Source of the DNA: an uncultured Anaerotignum sp.
GTDB taxonomy: Bacteria > Bacillota > Clostridia > Lachnospirales > Anaerotignaceae
Direction of reading: 5' to 3'
DNA: 12,752 nt
Assembly: GCF_934277605.1 (NCBI RefSeq)
Contig: NZ_CAKQVD010000054.1
Location: 1 to 12,752, forward strand
The notes under the pieces are model-generated. The model searched no databases. It was given only the letters and a program-made list of their open reading frames with translations, and was not told the DNA's origin. Positions 11,969-12,752 of this stretch are shown here, one piece after another; position 1 is the first letter of the stretch; each line of letters begins with the position of its first letter. Position numbers and translations under genes: made by a program.

Positions 11969-12093
11969 TATAAGTCAACTTATACAATTTGCATAATAAG
12001 TCGACTTATATTCTTGTGCAACATTCCATCTTGTGTTTTCGTATCAGTCGACTTATAATATAGACAGTGAACAGCAGTTCACACGGTCGACCG
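11969..12093. promoter_or_regulatory. Operator region: GTCGAC palindromes plus an inverted repeat
   Basis: TATAAGTCAACTTATA (11969-11984), ATAAGTCGACTTAT (11996-12009, perfect), AGTCGACTTATAA (12046-12058, half-conserved) and CGGTCGACCG (12084-12093, core only). GTGAAC/GTTCAC with a 4-base centre lies at 12067-12082. The third copy overlaps the spacer and -10 of the plus-strand promoter, and the first adjoins the minus-strand -35. They fit binding sites of the adjacent RHH protein controlling both directions. Confidence 0.72.
12031..12059 (+). promoter_or_regulatory. Promoter of the 92-aa gene
   Basis: TTGTGT (12031-12036), 17-bp spacer, TATAAT (12054-12059). The spacer carries AGTCGACT, so repressor binding would cover the promoter. 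AAAAAGGAG precedes ATG 12131. Confidence 0.65.
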
Positions 12094-12130
12094 AAACAAA
12101 CACCCATCAATCAAAAAGGAGCGTATCAAC

Positions 12131-12409
12131 ATGAAAACAACAAACGAAATCTTGAAGATGGTCGAGGAGTACAAAGAGGCCGCTCAACTTATCGAGATGG
12201 CTCAAGCCGAACAGGAAAAGCTCAAGGCTGAAATCAAGGCAGCACTTGCTGAACGCAATGTGAATTATCTGGAAGTCGGTTGCCATAAAGTTCACCTGTC
12301 CGATTTCTCCAGCACCCGACTGGACAGCAAAGCCATCAAGGCAGTTGCCCCCGACCTGTACGAACAGTATAGCAAGACCGTCACCGGACAGCGTTTGACT
12401 GTCAACTAA
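12131..12409 (+). CDS. Small phage/plasmid protein with coiled-coil N-terminus, 92 aa
   Basis: Residues 1-42 form a charged helix, probably a coiled coil (EILKMVEEYKEAAQLIEMAQ, then EQEKLKAEIKAALAE). The second half (YLEVGCHKVHLSDFSSTRLD, then KAIKAVAPDLYEQYSKTVTG) resembles the C-terminal part of small phage and plasmid proteins in which a LD.KA.K...PDLYE.Y.K segment recurs, near Gp157-type proteins; this is recalled, not searched. Molecular role unknown. The start is set by AAAAAGGAG, and the leader AAAGGAGCGTATCAAC is nearly the same as that before the RHH gene at 4162. Divergent from and probably repressed by the 62-aa RHH protein. A complex terminator follows. Confidence 0.78.
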   Translation: MKTTNEILKMVEEYKEAAQLIEMAQAEQEKLKAEIKAALAERNVNYLEVGCHKVHLSDFSSTRLDSKAIKAVAPDLYEQYSKTVTGQRLTVN

Positions 12410-12420
12410 AAAGAAAAGCC

Positions 12421-12517
12421 CTTACAAGTGCCACCTACCACAGTACACTTGCAAGAGCCTAGACCGCTGGGGAGCGGTTCACCTTACAAGACTATTATAC
12501 CGCTCCCCATTCTTTTT
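12421..12517 (+). terminator. Terminator with alternative stems (attenuator-like) before the sprT-like gene
   Basis: GGGGAGCGGT (12469-12478) pairs perfectly with ACCGCTCCCC (12499-12508), followed by ATTCTTTTT: a terminator. The same left arm can instead pair with ACCGCT (12463-12468), giving a smaller competing hairpin. Upstream CTTACAAGTG (12421-12430) faces CACTTGCAAG (about 12446-12455), and CTTACAAG recurs at 12483-12490 inside the terminator loop. The nested options could regulate read-through into the next gene. Confidence 0.7.
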
Positions 12518-12538
12518 GTAAAGAGAATAGGAGTTCAC

Positions 12539-12752
12539 ATGAAACAGACGGTTAAGACCAGCAGAGCAGCCGGACAGCTTGAGAAGATGTTCAGAGAGCT
12601 TAATAAGCACTACTACAATGGCGAGTTGCCGGAGCCGATCATCTCCCTTAAAAAGACCCCTTCAGCATACGGCCATATCACGGTCGGCAAGGTCTGGCAG
12701 GCAGGGCAAGAGAGCAAGTACGAGATCAACCTTTCATCGGCTACCCTCTCCC
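12539..12752 (+). CDS. SprT-like zinc metalloprotease domain protein (3'-partial)
   Basis: 71 residues before the window edge. LEKMFRELNKHYYNGELPEP is the N-terminal helix of SprT/SPRTN-type domains (the FN..YF.G.LP pattern), followed by a beta segment (IISLKKTPSAYGHITVGKVW) and YEINLSSATLS, which in the family precedes the HExxH zinc site. That site would lie outside the window, so catalytic competence is unverified. AGGAG lies 7 bases before ATG 12539. Such SprT-like genes are frequent on Clostridial plasmids and conjugative elements; proposed roles are protein turnover or handling of DNA-protein crosslinks, by analogy to SPRTN. No separate promoter is obvious, so expression may depend on read-through of the terminator just upstream. 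Confidence 0.8.
   Translation, partial: MKQTVKTSRAAGQLEKMFRELNKHYYNGELPEPIISLKKTPSAYGHITVGKVWQAGQESKYEINLSSATLS

Overview
The window looks like a segment of a plasmid, or a plasmid-derived element, from a Gram-positive anaerobe of the Clostridia, probably a gut Oscillospiraceae or Lachnospiraceae relative. The evidence is strong AGGAGG-type ribosome binding sites, consensus TTGACA-17-TATAAT promoters, U-tailed terminators, moderate base composition and the mix of protein families. No housekeeping operon, rRNA or tRNA is visible. The assignment is inferred from these traits, not from a database match.

Layout. (1) 2-1219: 3' part of a GshA-type glutamate-cysteine ligase with its own terminator. 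(2) 1436-2216: serine recombinase (resolvase type) with a repeat-bearing promoter/res-like region. (3) 2321-3917: replication module. Four 21-bp iterons lie upstream of a promoter overlapped by an inverted iteron half-site, followed by a Rep_3 family initiator interrupted by one in-frame TAG; a diverged and an inverted iteron lie further out. (4) 3937-4826: a cluster of 15-bp repeats around a consensus promoter, then a ribbon-helix-helix (RHH) protein that could be a ParA-less, StbA-like segregation factor or an autorepressor. (5) 5105-7236: an operon with a structured leader, a 51-aa zinc-ribbon peptide, two unknown small proteins and an HNH-endonuclease-like protein. (6) 8861-7398, minus strand: a large unrecognised AT-rich gene with its own extended -10 promoter and terminator. 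(7) 8950-9750: mostly non-coding, probably decayed sequence. (8) 10368-9752, minus strand: a small operon (55 aa, 89 aa with a C-terminal membrane anchor, possibly 31 aa). (9) 10401-10689: an array of about ten short imperfect palindromes with different arms but one geometry. (10) 10762-11556: a type III toxin-antitoxin locus (promoter, repeat RNA, terminator, ToxN/AbiQ-family endoribonuclease). (11) 11713-12409: divergent RHH repressor and small-protein genes sharing an operator region built on GTCGAC palindromes. (12) 12463-12752: an attenuator-like terminator followed by the start of a SprT-like metalloprotease gene.

Together the genes form a typical maintenance backbone (iteron replication, multimer resolution, possible segregation, ToxIN addiction or phage defence) plus cargo. 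The most unusual items are the palindrome array beside ToxIN, the strongly diverged but structurally similar antitoxin repeats, the amber codon inside Rep, and an E. coli-type glutamate-cysteine ligase without a visible glutathione synthetase.
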